64,000 nucleotides of DNA from Sitta carolinensis. Taxonomy: Eukaryota; Chordata; Aves; Passeriformes; Sittidae. Below are positions 11,304 through 24,420 of the stretch, piece after piece. Under the pieces are notes generated by a model, which was not told where the DNA came from, ran no database searches, and was given only the letters and a program-made list of their open reading frames with translations. The translations under genes were made by a program, and so were the position numbers. The DNA lies in contig CM063284.1 of the NCBI GenBank assembly GCA_032173965.1, positions 104,594,410-104,658,409 of the forward strand, written 5' to 3'. The stretch's first letter is position 1. Each line of letters begins with the position of its first letter.

Positions 11304-14300
11304 TTATGATATTCTCTGGAAGCTGTTTCCTCCTTATGCTGCTTCTATTCACATTATTCTCATGTGCTCCTAAATATATTTTACTTGGTGGTGTTAGTCT
11401 GAATTTCAGAATGAAAAAATAAACTTCAGAAAAGTACATCCTATGGTAGCCTGACATACAAAGATGAATAAAAATCTCCTCTAGAGATTTGTTTCGTTCT
11501 GGGCTGTTAATTCAAAACCAGTCCAGCCTGTAATTGCTCTTAGTCCAGTTCCAAACCCCACTGAAAACCATGACAAGGCAGGGAGTGAGTTCTGACAAGG
11601 CTGAAGAGCACTTTGATGGTTCATCTAGAATTAATTTGGTAGTTTTATGCAAGGTTTTGGGTGACAAGCATTCAGACTGCAGTGTGGATTCATATCCTGT
11701 GTTACTTGACCCACTTAGTCATGACATGGACAATGAAGATTCTAAAGGAGGGAGCTTTGCTGGGGGGAGGACGTGCTCTCCAATCTCCATGGAATTTCCT
11801 GATGACATCTAGTCTGGGATCATTATTCCTTCATGAAACACTATAGAAACCATGGAATTGCATGGATATACTTGTTCTATACTGTGCCTGATCTCCCATA
11901 TCTCATAACATTAGCTCCAGTTCCCTGATCTGTATCAGTGCTCTTCCATGGTAGGCTGTCTCCTTATAGTGGCAGAGAGCTATGAGGACCAAAGTAGCTA
12001 TATGAAAGCAGTCCCTACCTGTTTAGGAGTCATCCTGTTGGTTGCAGAAGATGTAAGGCATTGGAGGCTTCTTATGCCATTAAGGCCTTTTGCCTTGCTT
12101 GGAAACATCCCTGTATTTTGATGCTGTTTCAGTGGGCTCAGCCATCTCCATGATCTGGTTTGTTTGGTTTATATTTTGGACAAATTATCACAGTGATCTT
12201 GCTTCCTGCCCATGCTATTTCTCTGCTAGTTTAGCTCTGGGTTCAATCATGCTATTTGGTTGCAGTGAATTTTTATAACTGTTTTGTGAAGATGAGGGTC
12301 ATCCTTTTTTGTTGGAAGGAGTGATGTGATGGGAAATCTGAATTTAACTCGCAAGGCATTACAGCCACTGCCTCATCACCGTAGGTGTCAAAGTGAGGCC
12401 GAGGCCAGACAGGAATTGATGGCTGTTCCAGCCTTGTCTCCAGAATGTCCAGGAGGAAACACAGCTAAAAGGCCTCTAGACAGGATAGGGTAACAACAGT
12501 CACCATGAAATATTGTTGCACAAACTGATAAAAAAACACCTGGTCTTGGCTGAACCTGAAATACATGTCCTTGCTGCAGCTGAGCCTTTGCTCAGTGGCA
12601 GATGCTTCTGCAGTCTAAGCCAATAAAACTGCTGAGCTGAGAGGGCAAGGAAAATCTGACCACACTCACATTTTTTGATAAAGCAATTGGGAAAAAACAC
12701 ACCTCATTGTAGGTTATGTCCTGATCAGCTTCTGACAATTCTTGCTATGGGAAGAATTAAGCTTCTGACTATTTCAATGGGGAGAATTACTCTCAAGATT
12801 GAGAGTAAAAGTAGCTAATAAAGGACAGGAACCCTTACATAGTTCTGTTATCCCTTCCATAAAAATGCGTCTCACAGGCATTAATGAATCAACCTATAAC
12901 ATTTTACAGTCAGGCAAAGACTTCATCAAGGCTAAATAAGGAATATTTGAAGGGTCAGTCTTGGGTCATTTGGAGAGGCCAGTCTGGGCGCTTATGTAAG
13001 ACAAGAAGATGATGAATAAGCGAGCATAGAGAGCTTGCACAGAGTCCTTAGGATTGCTCCAGGCTGTGACTTCAGTGATCACTGCCAAAGGGCATTTCTG
13101 AACATTTCCTAAACATCAGCCCTGATGCAAGTGTTGGAGATTAATGGATTTTCCCTTGTTTGAAGAAAGGAAATATTGAGGTGTCAGAGCTGATAAAGCA
13201 GTTAGTCAAAATATCTATTTTACTCTGCTTTTGTAATTTTGGCACAATCTTCTGTCAGCTGATTCTTCCTTGAGGTTTAAAACCCAGAAGTTTGTAAACA
13301 GGAGTGGACTGGAGAAACTGCGTAGCTGCATAGGTGGCAAGAGCTGAAGATGTATATGTGACAAAGGTTTCTGATGAATTTGGTTGCCAGCAGGGATACC
13401 CTAACAAATGGCATCCTGAGTGTCTTTCTGGAAGGCTTGCCACCATTTTTCTCCCCACTGCGTCAGGTGTGACAGGCAGTCACACCACCATTGCCCTGCG
13501 CTGGGTGTCAGGGAAGAGGATCCTGTGTGGGGAATGTGAGGGTGAGTATGCCACCCAGCCACTGCTTCCACATCATGGCTCTTCCCTGGCTTTTAAAGGT
13601 CTCACTGGTCTCACAGACTGAACACCATGAGAAAATTTACTTCTTCTGTGGGACAAGAAGGGAGATGCTTGTGCAGGCACAAGCATGGCATGGTCTCTGT
13701 CACTGCCTGAGATGCTGGTGCTACTCCTGGAAACACAGGACATGGAGGAGGTGTGTGATCAGCAGCTGGTTGGGTTCAAATCTATTCAGCACATGAGTGC
13801 CCAGAGCCCCTGTTCCTCATGGGGTCATAAGGAGACATAGTAACTTCAGAAACCTTCCTCTGAAGCAGCTTAGGAACAAAGCTTAGGGGTATTTCTTTCA
13901 CAGATGGTCTTTGAATTTCTTGGGGAGGCTGTCTGGAAAGCAAGCTAAAGATCCATTCAAGGAAAGCGTAAGAAGTGTAGTTATTTTATGTTTTGGGTAC
14001 AATATCACAGCACATGATGTGAATTCTGCAAATCTCTGCTGAAGATCCTGATATAATGCTCCCAGCACCAGTCCAAACTCCTTGATAAGCCCTGTGACAC
14101 TTGGCAGGCTGGGAAAACCTCACTGGTGTCAAGTAGAAGTTAACTGATACCCTGCAATGTAAAGCTCAGAAGATCATTGTGACAAAATATATTTCTTTTG
14201 GGAAAAAATCCCTCTCTCTAGCAGAGTAGCCAGTTCATCACTGGATCAGATTCAGACCAGCCACTTGAGCCTGAGGCTCTCCTGACTAATTTCATGTGAG

Positions 14301-14800
14301 AACTTCATTAGCAAGACCCCAAAGTTAACAAGCTTATTTGCTTATATTTTTTTATTATTGTTTTCCCTAAAGTCATTGTTTCTTTTATTTAGAGCCACTT
14401 CTGAGTTTATGATCCTTTGCATTTGAAGTCACAGCTTTATAGGAAAGGATCTCATTTTCTTAACAAACCAACTTCTTCCTTTTTAAGTGTAACAAATTGA
14501 ATATCTTCATGAAAAATGTCCACATCAGCAATAAAAAAAAAAAAGAAAAAAAAGCCCCCAAAAAAACTACTCCCCAAACCCCAGATCATGTTTTCATAAT
14601 GATGGTGACATAAAGAACACATTAGTGCTCTGTGTTCTATTCTAATTGCAGTTGCACTGGAAGAATAAAATATTTATACTGGTGTGTACTTTCCCTTCTG
14701 CCAGCATAGAGAACACATTGAACTTTTCTGAGACTGTGATTAGACAAAAATTTTTCGACCTATGCTAGTATACATATGATATATATTCAACAACACCTTC
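11304..14800. other. Unique sequence, no gene supported
   Basis: Three and a half kilobases without a recognisable repeat terminus. Open frames near 11,534-11,812 and 13,334-13,796 overlap one another in several frames and match no family I know. The 13.25-13.8 kb portion is somewhat more G+C rich and could be an old repeat. Confidence 0.45.
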
Positions 14801-14809
14801 TTATTACAG

Positions 14810-14903
14810 CTGTGGGAGATCTGTCAAAGGATGACCCTGCTTGAGCAGGAAGGTTGGACCACTGTGGTCCATTCCCACTTTGCCCATTCTGTGACTCTGT
14901 GAA
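14810..14903 (+). mobile_element. CR1 LINE fragment, extreme 3' end, plus orientation
   Basis: A short CR1 tail. The stretch GGTTGGACCACTGTGGTCC and the terminal CATTCTGTGACTCTGTGA match the avian CR1 3' end, including the short terminal direct repeats (TTCTGTGA-type units). Only about 95 bp remain, as is usual for 5'-truncated CR1 copies. Confidence 0.85.
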
Positions 14904-15060
14904 GAAACTAGAAATAAATACAGGTCTCTGTTTCAGCAGACCTCTTGTTAGGGGTAGAAATGAGCCAAGACACAGACTGTTATTTAACCGCATGAAAAGG
15001 GTCCTGGATTTTTCTTCTCTACAGCTTAGTCATCCTGAATCTGACTGCAGCAAGCTCCTA

Positions 15061-15430
15061 CTGTAGGGTCCAGCTGCAGGCTCTGACTGCTGGCTATTTC
15101 CTGCTGGACTGTGACTACAAGTAACTCTGACAGCAGGCTTTTACCTAGCTCCACTATGACTGTGGACTCCAACTCCATCAGACCCAGGCTGACCTCACAG
15201 CAGATCTTCTACAGCAGCAGCTCTCTTCCTAGTTTTGTTCTTCTTTGTGCCTCTCTGGATCTTTCCTCCTCCCTCAGGGAGGCTCTCTTTATTAAAAAGA
15301 TCCTCTTCATCAAAAAGCTTCCTTATCCAGCCAACCCACCCCTTTTATCACACTTTATTAGTCACAGCTGCAATCCATTAAGGGCAGGGCTGTTCCTCTT
15401 CTTTGGTAATTAGTATACCTGTGACTTATC
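15061..15430 (-). mobile_element. LTR-like block, minus orientation
   Basis: Read on the minus strand, this block has a TATA-like ATAAAAG (plus-strand TTTTAT at 15,343-15,348). About 55 bases downstream it has AATAAA (plus-strand TTTATT at 15,288-15,293). That spacing fits the U3/R region of a retroviral LTR. The overall look resembles avian ERV LTRs, but I could not fix TG..CA ends or a target-site duplication. The 100-codon plus-strand frame (15,111-15,413) is antisense to this and has no recognised content. Alternative: an unrelated GC/pyrimidine-rich segment. Confidence 0.4.
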
Positions 15431-17835
15431 AGGGATGAGGTTGCCTGTAATCCCTTCCTTCACACCACAGGTCTCAAGCAATTCTCAGGGTAACGGACAT
15501 GTCTGCAGAGGGCACATGGACACTCATGGCCTAGCAAAAAATGGTTTTCCATAAAACCAAATTTTCTCCATCTTTTTCATTAAATCTGGCTATCTTGGGC
15601 AACACTGCCATATAATTTCTCTTCTAAACAGAAAATGTTTTATCCTCAATGTTCTGTCTAAAGTGTCATTTTCCCATTTCTAACATCCTCAGTGTGCCTG
15701 GAGATACAGATATATTTAATTGCCATTCATATTGAGTGCTATGTCTCCCTGCTACTAAAGGAGAAAGACCCTTGAATTTGGGAGTTTTACCACATCATCT
15801 CCTTGATTGCAAAGGAACTGACTCTGCAGCTGGGGTAGTAGTAATAATTATTAGAGACAGTAATGCAGTGCACAGTTGCCATTTAATTGTTGTACGATTT
15901 CCTTATTCAGTTTAGAATAAAGATAAAATTAGAGAAAAAGGTCTAAAACCTTTGTATTAGCACGTCAGAACTATAAGCTTGCACCAAATCCCCAAGAGTA
16001 AATACATATGGCTGCAATGATCTCATTTGAGCTCTGATGAATTACACTAACTAGAGCTCATATTCTATTATTACAAAGATTATCATTTTTCATAAGACCC
16101 TCAGATGCACTGAAATAACTTAGAACCATATGGGCCTGACTGTGCTTTCACAGATACTATTGCAAATGTGAAATATCCATGAGTTATAACAGGAATAATG
16201 GTGAAAGGGGGTGAAAATCAGTTTTGTGTGCTTACTGACAGCCCTGCACATTTTTAAGAAAAAGCAAAAAGATTTTTCCTTTTCAATGACTGATTCTTTT
16301 CAGACTGATGACCTTTTTTTTCTTTTTTTCCATAGGGAAATCAAAGGATGACTATAGAAAAGGAAAACAACCTAGTTCTGGACTCTGAAAAAAAGCAAAG
16401 GTGTAGTGTATGAATCCATCAACTGGTCAGCTCAATTCCAACCTGATTGTCTGTTTTCTTTATCTTCTGGCTCTGTGGATTTTTCTGAGTGTTGGACTGC
16501 CACTGATGCCTAGATTAAAATTCTCGCACCGAAGGGAGTTCAGGTTCTCAATCTCAGGTAAAGTTGCCACCAGTCTAAGGCTGTGTCCTGCACAAAAGTG
16601 ATGTGAATACTCACTGTGCCTTTGATGTGACCAAGCTAAAGCTCTCTCAGCATTCAGACAAAGTGTCTTTCTAGTTCACTTGTTCCAATTCTTCATTGAA
16701 AAATGTTATTTATGTTCCTCACATGAATTATATTCTTGCACCCAAAGACTGTCAAGTCTAGCAGATTTTTACAGACAGAGCAAAAGGCAAGAGCCAAATG
16801 CACAAGGTTTCCCCTCAGACTTCTTCTCTATAGCTAAATAGATGCGCTTAGGCTTATTTTATCTGTCCAGGGCTTTCCTCTAGAAGTTATGTTATTCCAA
16901 GGCTGCCAGACTTCTTGTTGCTCTATTGTTTCCTGAAATACAGAATACATTCAGTTTCCTGGCTTCCTCATCTCTGGAATTGGTTGCCATCTGCCAAGTA
17001 GTCAAATGTATATATTTTCAGCAGTAATATAAATAAATTAAAAAAACAGTAAGGAAAAACAAAAGTCAATCCCATCATGGTAGGTAACTTCTGAGATGCC
17101 ACAGAAAACAGTATGTGGACCCCAGGAGTCCACCTACTACAAGCTGAAACCCACAAAGATAGAAATACTACTAACAATGATGAATGAATTGACAAGAAAG
17201 ACATAAAAAGGCAATATGGGAAACACCAGACTGATTCGAGTGAGTGGTCTTTAATTCAGTGGCTTCTTCCTACCTCTGCTGAGTGCTAAGATTTTGCAGA
17301 AGACAAAACAAAACAAATCATAAGGGAATGTTTTTCAGGGGAGCTTTCCTGGAGAGCCTTATTTTATGCGCTGAAAATAAAAATGTTGCTCTCTGTTATA
17401 TAATTTGTTATTCTTTCACTGAAACAATGTGCGTATACATCATCAAAATGGCCTGAGCCCTCTAAATCTTGTAGAAGGCTGCTGTGCCTGGGCTAAGTCT
17501 TGTGTTAAATGAGTTTGACAGTCCAGTCACGCATTTTAATGGGTATGTTTCTTGGTGATATATATGTGTTTATTATCTTTCACTTTAGGCAATGGTTCCA
17601 TAGTGTTTTGTTTTGAGAAAAGAAAAAAACGTCAGCGGACGCCCAGTTAGCAGTGGAGGTCTGGTTGTATATAAGGTATATTTTGAAATGCTATGTTAAA
17701 TACTTTCCATTTTTCACGTGCAGCTTGGGGATAGAAAAAGCCTGACTGAGAAGAGGTTTAGCCAGGATTCTATTCTTCTGATTTAATTCAAATTTTCCAT
17801 TCAGAGTAGAAGTTAATATTTCCCATTATTTCCAT

Positions 17836-17837
<2 letters not shown>
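15431..17837. other. Unique AT-rich sequence
   Basis: No repeat ends or coding segments recognised. A pyrimidine-rich run ending in AG at 16,335 resembles a splice acceptor, but all three downstream frames hit stops within about 80 bases. Confidence 0.5.

Positions 17838-17879
<42 letters not shown>
17838..17879. repeat. Poly-T tract (42 T)
   Basis: An uninterrupted T run. It could be a homopolymer or the reverse complement of a retroposon A tail. The sequence to its left shows no transcript that I recognise. Confidence 0.92.
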
Positions 17880-17883
<4 letters not shown>

Positions 17884-20475
17884 CTCCAGGAAAAACACAA
17901 CAGGCATAGCAAATAAGCATTTCCTAAATTCACCTTTGCATGATAATACTGAGATTGTAATGTTTATGACTTACGACTTCATCATTCTGAGCACAAACTC
18001 TTGACAGTTACCAAATGCACTTCATTTGCTGAACAGCATAATAATTCATCCTTCACTTGCAGTGTTGAAATTCAGGTGCCTGTTCAACAGCTTCATGGCT
18101 ACAGTTTAATAAGAAAACTTCCAGAAAAAGGAAATTCACTAATCTTCAACTTAGTTGGTTTTCCTCAGTAGCTGGAACTCAGCATGTCATCAAGAGTTAA
18201 AAAAGAGAGCTAAAAACATGAATTAAAATATGCTGCCATATTTTGGCATAATGAGTATTATGAAAGAAAAGTGTACTTCTGTGCATTGTGTGCCTTGAAT
18301 AAGAACATGCTTGGAAACAGCTAAATATGATTTAAAGCTAGACTAAACTTAGAGTACAGTTAATTTCCTTAACAGATTAAATTCTGGTGAAGAAGAATGG
18401 ATGATAATTCTTATATTTCACCCATTCAAGTTCTATATCCTGCATAACCACACAGTGTTATCTAATGCAGTTTTAAATCAGAAAAGGGCCTGCTGAATTG
18501 GTTCATGCAAGACTGATGTGTATTTTGTTTGTTAAATGATAATTTCTATGGGAGTAGACAATCCGATAGATCAGGAATGAGAAAGCTCCTTTTCTAGTGG
18601 TATTATTTGGTATTAAAACTGATCCTGGAAGCGCTAACAAAGACTGAGGTGAGAGCTTTTCAGGAGTTTTCCCTAGAAAGTGCTGATTCATTAAAAAAAC
18701 TAGTGTTTCAAGGAAATCCACCTGTTTTCATAAGACCAGAGAGAATTGCCAGTGTTTTTGCCCCAGGCCTGTCCAGACTTGTCATTTCTGTTGCTTGGAG
18801 GTTACATTCTGAGCATGATGGTCTCAGGTCTGACAGCTCTGGAGTTTGATGAAGGGGTTTAGAGTGTCTCTGAAATCCAGGCTCAGCTGCTCTTGAACGC
18901 TTGGCCCCGTAACAGGGAACTGGAGAGTACTTACATATCTAATTCTGTCACATCTTAAAAGTAAGAGGCATGAGCACATCTGCATCTGCTCTGACACACT
19001 GCTAGAAAAAATATCTGTGAAGTGGTCAAAGAGAAAAGAAATCAGTAACCACCAGACTGCAAAAGATTTATCCTGTCTCCAGACAATAAGCCCTCAGCTC
19101 AGTAGTGAACAGAATTTTGTCTTTGGCTTCTATTGGTTTAAAATGATCCACAGTGTACCAGAAGTCAAGTTAAGGAAGAATAAAGAGAAGAATGGTCTCA
19201 ACTTTTAATCAGGATAAACTTTGTTTTTTCTTGCCCCTGTAAGGCATCCTTCAAGAAAGATGGTCCTAACTGTGAAGTAATGGTGGTATGGGCTCCTCTG
19301 GTTTCTCTGAGCTCTTTAAGCTTTGCTTGTCAGTGTTCTTCTGAATACCTAAAAAGTCACATAGAAAACTTTCCATTGGCAAAAATTTGAACATTTTCTT
19401 TGACAACCATAACTACTAGTGCTATGCATTGAAAAAAAAAAAAAAAAAATGCACAGAAAGAAATAAAAAAAATGCACAGAAAGAAATAAAAAAATATCAA
19501 AAGTTTAGAAATCAGAACAAAATAACAGCTTGAGAGAGGCACTGGTTTATTATGCTGCCACAAAACAGATCAATCCATGCCTTGAAGTGAGCACCCATGC
19601 GTTTATTCTTTTCAGCTGAGGTGTCTGCAAAACTTAAATAGATCTTCTGCCACATTCTGTTATCATAAATCTCTAGCCTCTCTCTAGCAGCTTGAATCAG
19701 AAATACTTTTCAGGTCCTAGTTTTAATTGCCTGCAGTGCTAGCAGTCATTTGAGAAACACATGTTGTTCAACAGTTACGGAAGCCAGGCTGCACTTTCTA
19801 ACTAGTAAAAATAGATGCCAGGACTCTCAGAAGATGAAATACATCTGTTGAAAATGGATACAAACTGCTGAAAACACTTACAAAATATGCTCTGACAACA
19901 AAAGTCATAAGACTTATAACCTCCCAGTGTGTTTGTGGTCCTGCTATTTTCATGTCATATGCCCAGTAAGCATGCAAGGGAAGAAAACACAATGGTCACT
20001 ACCTCTTCTTGAACTGACAGGTGAAGCACACATCCTGGAACTGGGGAATGTCATATCCCCTGCAGTACTATCCTGAAAACTAGAGTGATTGGAAAGGCTC
20101 CATCTTAGCACTACAATTAATATTTCCATTTGATTTATCTAGAGAAGAGTGTCACTTGCCCCTTTGAGCAGTAGGAATCTGTTAGATTTCCTGATACCAA
20201 GCAGCTGAACCTCTGGTAACAGCAAGACACATCTTGCCTTGGGCCCTTTGCCTTGAAATTTCTGCTGCTAAACTTGTCATAACCTAATTACTTTCTTCAA
20301 ACAGTAAATAGAGCAGGGTTTTGGCCTTTTGTGCTAGAGTGACATAGCTGTTTGGTTTTTTTTTTTTGTGCTTCCTAAAAATCTGGAAACAACACAGTTT
20401 TTCAGTAAGAGCTGCAGGAATATTGTATGTACGAGTTCAAATTTATATAACTCCTAACTATGTTTTATATTTCAG
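17880..20475. other. Unique AT-rich sequence
   Basis: No gene recognised. It contains the small tandem duplication at 19,449-19,495, listed separately. Open frames are short and lack recognisable content. Confidence 0.5.
19431..19497. repeat. A-rich tract with a tandem duplication
   Basis: About 18 A are followed by two near-identical copies of a roughly 23-bp unit beginning ATGCACAGAAAGAAATAAA. It looks like a local replication-slippage duplication in A-rich DNA. Confidence 0.85.
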
Positions 20476-20585
20476 TGTTCATTGGAGTCTTTCTGGGAGC
20501 TTCTTGGGCCCGAGTATCTGCTATATAATCCACAAGAATTCCCAGAGGATCAGGCCTCCCGGCCTGCTCTACTTTGCAGTAAGAG
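20476..20585 (+). other. Candidate exon (110 bp) with good splice sites
   Basis: The segment is preceded by CTCCTAACT (a plausible branch site) and TGTTTTATATTTCAG, a good acceptor ending at 20,475. It is followed by GTAAAG, an acceptable donor. Two of three forward frames are open throughout, and the segment is richer in G+C than its surroundings. One frame reads ..LLGPEYLLYNPQEF..; I do not recognise it as a known protein. Such signals arise by chance at this scale, and no neighbouring exon was identified, so it is recorded only as a candidate exon of an unknown coding or non-coding transcript. Confidence 0.2.
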
Positions 20586-23430
20586 GTAAAGCTGGGCATG
20601 CTGATGTGAGAGCATCTTGATATGTGTAGAGCCCTGAGCATTTCTGAGATTATTTGGAATGTAAGACAGAATTATACTTCCCTTGATTTTTATACTGTTT
20701 CAAGTACATAATAATAACCATTATAATTCTATTGGTGTCCAAAAGATAATCTTCCTAGGTAGGTATTTTTGAGACACATTCCTTGAGTTCACTTTCTGCA
20801 TCTCAGTATCATACTTCTGCAAGAGCAAAAGCAGAGTTAGGTTTTGTCTTGAAGACACAAGAAAGACATGTTTCATATACATTATTATGCTCATGCTATG
20901 GCAAAATATCAGAAAGAAAGTACTTCAAAGATCTCTGCTAGATATGACTGAAGTCCCACTGATAAAGCCCTACTGTATCAAACAGCCTGGATAACCAAAT
21001 TGATTGTCATGGTTAATCAATATTGCTGAATATTTAATAGATTTCTTCTTGTCATTAACAAGATTTTGACATTATAAATGCAAATTTCTATAGGGGCACC
21101 ATTACCATTTTTATAACAGTACACAGCTTTTGGGAGGCTGTTGCAAATGTTATGCTGGGATCAGTGAAAGATGATTTTAGGGGAATTTCCTAGTTTTCTT
21201 CCATTCAGAAGGGGAGAAAAGTGCTTGCCCTACAAGGTTGTCCATGTTATCTCCTAATCTTTGATCACTTTCATGTCTTTAAACTGTATTTAGTTTCTCT
21301 GAGTCAGTGCTACTGTAGTGAGCTCTCTGTACATTTTATGCCAAGCATAACCTTCTGTTTAAGAAAAAATTCTGCTGCTCTTTAGATCCACAGAAAGTTT
21401 TGGCTTCTGTGAAGATTTTCCCTAGAGTGTTTTCTTACAATTTTGAAATAGCACAATACTTTCAGTGATGACATAAATGCTTACATCATGAGGAGGGTAA
21501 GTTATGGCTTTAAATTTCACTGTCTCTCTCTGTGTTTCTATGCACGCACACAGACATGCACATGACTTAGGAACTTCAAATACGAAAAAGAAATTATAGT
21601 CTCTCTGCTGGAATACAAAATGCCATTACAGAAGCATAATGGCATTCTTTTTTCTTATATGAGTTTACTTCATGATCTGATGAATTTCTCTTTACTGAAA
21701 GTGTGGTTCTCTGAGCAACTGTATTTCATGATATTTGAACCGCCACTTCAAGGAAGTAGTAGTGGCATTTATAACAAAAAAATATAAAAGAGGAAACTCT
21801 TTCTAGGGCAAACAAAGCTCTGAGGAATAATGACTGCTCCTCTCAGAAGCATAAAAATGTCATGAGTTACAGCTGTTGTAAATTGAGGTACAGGTGAGGT
21901 GGGTTCGATCCTGTAACAAAGGTGAAAAGGCATTGATTGAAATTGACATGAAAGAAATTCTGTAACATTTTGGTTGAGATTAATGTTATCCAAGAAATTT
22001 GTTATGATATCACTGAAAAACCATTGAGTTTTTTGCTATATCTAACAGAAAAACGGGAAAGAAAATTGAGAGATGTACTTAGAGAGCAACAGTGATAACA
22101 CTTTGAGTAACTTCCTGTAATTGATGTTGACACTGAAATTAATGCTTCAGACAAAGTATGCTTCTCAAAGTGAAAATTTCCATCTTCTTAGATGCAGATG
22201 TGTTGAAAGAAAATCAGTAAACTCTGTCTAGAAGAGATAAGAAAACACTTAAAAACTCTGTCCAGTGTTTGTTTGTTATGTTTTTGTCTTTCATATATTT
22301 GTTTACATTTAATCCAGAAGATATTTAAACTCACAAAGACAAAATGTATAAGAATGTGATTATAGCTCTTACTGAATGAGTCTTCTTATACATTTACATT
22401 TATATTCTGGCTTAAATACTTTCCTGGCTTCAAGACACAAGGAAAGTTAATGTGGTCAGGAAAACTATTCAAACTATTGAACTTGTTTATTTTTTTTTAT
22501 GCAGAAAAACATTGGCAGCTGATACAGGATTCAGTTCACTCTCTCAAGGCTGCAGAAAACGCTAAAGGAAACACACATTTTTAAAAATTAGCTTGACATT
22601 GTAAAAGTTCACCTAGACACACCGGGAGCCAATTAGACATGTGGCGATAGACAGCTACGTGAAGACATGGACCAAACTGGGTGTTTCTGAAAAGAGCAAG
22701 CTTGATGTGTAGAATCGAAAATTTCCTGATGGTACTTCAAGCAACAAAAAAAGTACTCATAAAGCACTTTTTGATACAACCCCAAATACAGGAAAACTCA
22801 GAAAGGACTGTCTAATTTTGGTCAAAAAATGGTTAAAAAGTTACATGTTTTAAAATAAGGGCAATCAAAATTGAAAAAAAGACCAATAAATGAAGCGATC
22901 ACTTATATTAAATCTGTTAACATATTACAGGAGAAATCGAATAATAACAACAGGTTCCTAACATTACAAAAATCAATATATGAGTCAAATCACAAAATGT
23001 CAACACAGCTTTGTGAGGTTCTGTTGCTTTGCAAGCTTTCTCCAGACAAGCTCTGGGCTTTGGGCTGTCAGCCTCTCCTTCTCATTAAGGTTGCCATTTT
23101 CTGGGACCTACACCCTGCATCATTGTATACATGATAACAAATACAGTGAACAACACTGACCCCACTCTTGATATCTGAAGTATATTTCTAGTCACCAGCC
23201 ACAAAATGGATGCTCTCCTCTTCTTTATGGTCTGGCCAAATTTTCAGTCCATCTAGCACTTTGTGCAGACCAAGATTACTGCTTCCTGCTTAGGAGGCTC
23301 TTGTTGATGTAAAAATATTACAATACTTGAGCTGTATGACACTCACAGCTCCTGCCATGCCTACAGAGACAGCGATTTCACTGTAGAAGGCAACAGGGCT
23401 GAGCTAAACAACAAAAATTTGTCTTTGTTA
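20586..23430. other. Unique AT-rich sequence
   Basis: No recognisable gene or repeat. An isolated tRNA B-box-like string occurs near 21,902 without the rest of a tRNA. Confidence 0.5.
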
Positions 23431-24420
23431 AACCCACCTTGACCATTTCTAATTGCCATTTTGTCTTCTATGTTTTGGTGGGGTTGGATGTAAGGCTGGT
23501 GTATCTTTAGTTTCCTGGATTCTCATTTTTTTCTTAAAGATGGGCATATTGTTACCTTTTCCCAGTTATTGGTTACTTCCCCCAACAGCCATTCTATTCA
23601 GAGGTGGTAGACAGTGTGGCTGTCATCTCTTTTAACACCCTTGGTTAAATTCCACTTGGCCCCATGGACTTGAATGCACCCAGCTTCCTTACGCGTTTAC
23701 TAAGGATGTTGCCCTCCACTACTGGTTGCCCTTCTGTTTCCCTGACTAGGCTGGTATATGAGATATTTGGGAGCAGGCTTTGACTGCAACTATTTCTGTA
23801 TCAGCCATTACGAGTCTGTGTTTTTCCCCATTTGTCAATGTCAAAATATTTTCTGCAACCATTTGTTCTGAGAAATCCTGTGAAATCTTTTCCTGTTACC
23901 CAATATATCCCTATTTTTACCTTAATGTGAGCACTGTCATTTCTGATGTTGTCCACATGTGCTGGAACAATGCTTTTATATCCCCCTTTTTTGCTCATCC
24001 TCATTTCTACTTGTATGATTCTTTTTTGGATACTATTTCATGGAGGGACTCTGTATTCAGACAAGTGGACTTTTCACTGAGATTCCCAGTATTTCTGTCC
24101 AGCAGAATCACTTTTTACTCTGCTCTCAGTTAAGTTTCTTTATGAAATCATCCAAAATGGCCAGGGCACCTATCTCCCTCGTGGCTCCTTTCCAGGGAAT
24201 GCCACTTAGAAGTTCTCTAAAAAATTCAGTTTGCAAGTTCAGACTGCTCACTCGGCAGTTCTTATTCCCAGACATCCTCTGGATCCTGAAGTTAATTTTG
24301 TGATCACTGTAACTCAAACTGTTATCTATAGCCACATTTGATATCACTTCTTCCTTGTGTATGAATAACAGGTCAAATACAGCCTTAGTCCTGTTGGCTG
24401 TGACGGCATTTGTACAAGGA
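23430..24420 (-). mobile_element. CR1 LINE ORF2 fragment (endonuclease end into reverse transcriptase), minus orientation
   Basis: Reading the minus strand from about 24,420 downward gives degraded CR1 ORF2. The C-terminal part of the APE-type endonuclease is marked by Ser-Asp-His (codons about 24,308-24,300). Next comes the linker with ..FFRELLSGIPWKGA.., then the segment leading into the reverse transcriptase, where the plus strand reads GGCCCCATGGACTTG near 23,662. The longest intact piece is the 103-codon frame at 24,126-24,437; stops and frame changes break the rest. In the intact family the endonuclease nicks target DNA and the reverse transcriptase copies the element's RNA. This copy is inactive. 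Confidence 0.85.

Noticed and set aside
10860..11309. 149-codon plus-strand frame
   Set aside because: It lies antisense to a solo LTR whose promoter box points the other way; no recognisable protein.
16336..16400. Possible exon after TTTTTTTCCATAG
   Set aside because: All three frames hit a stop within about 80 bases and the following donor-like site is weak; T-rich acceptor look-alikes are common here.
21900..21912. GGTTCGATCCT, resembling a tRNA B box
   Set aside because: No A box, no acceptor-stem pairing and no cloverleaf around it; a chance match.
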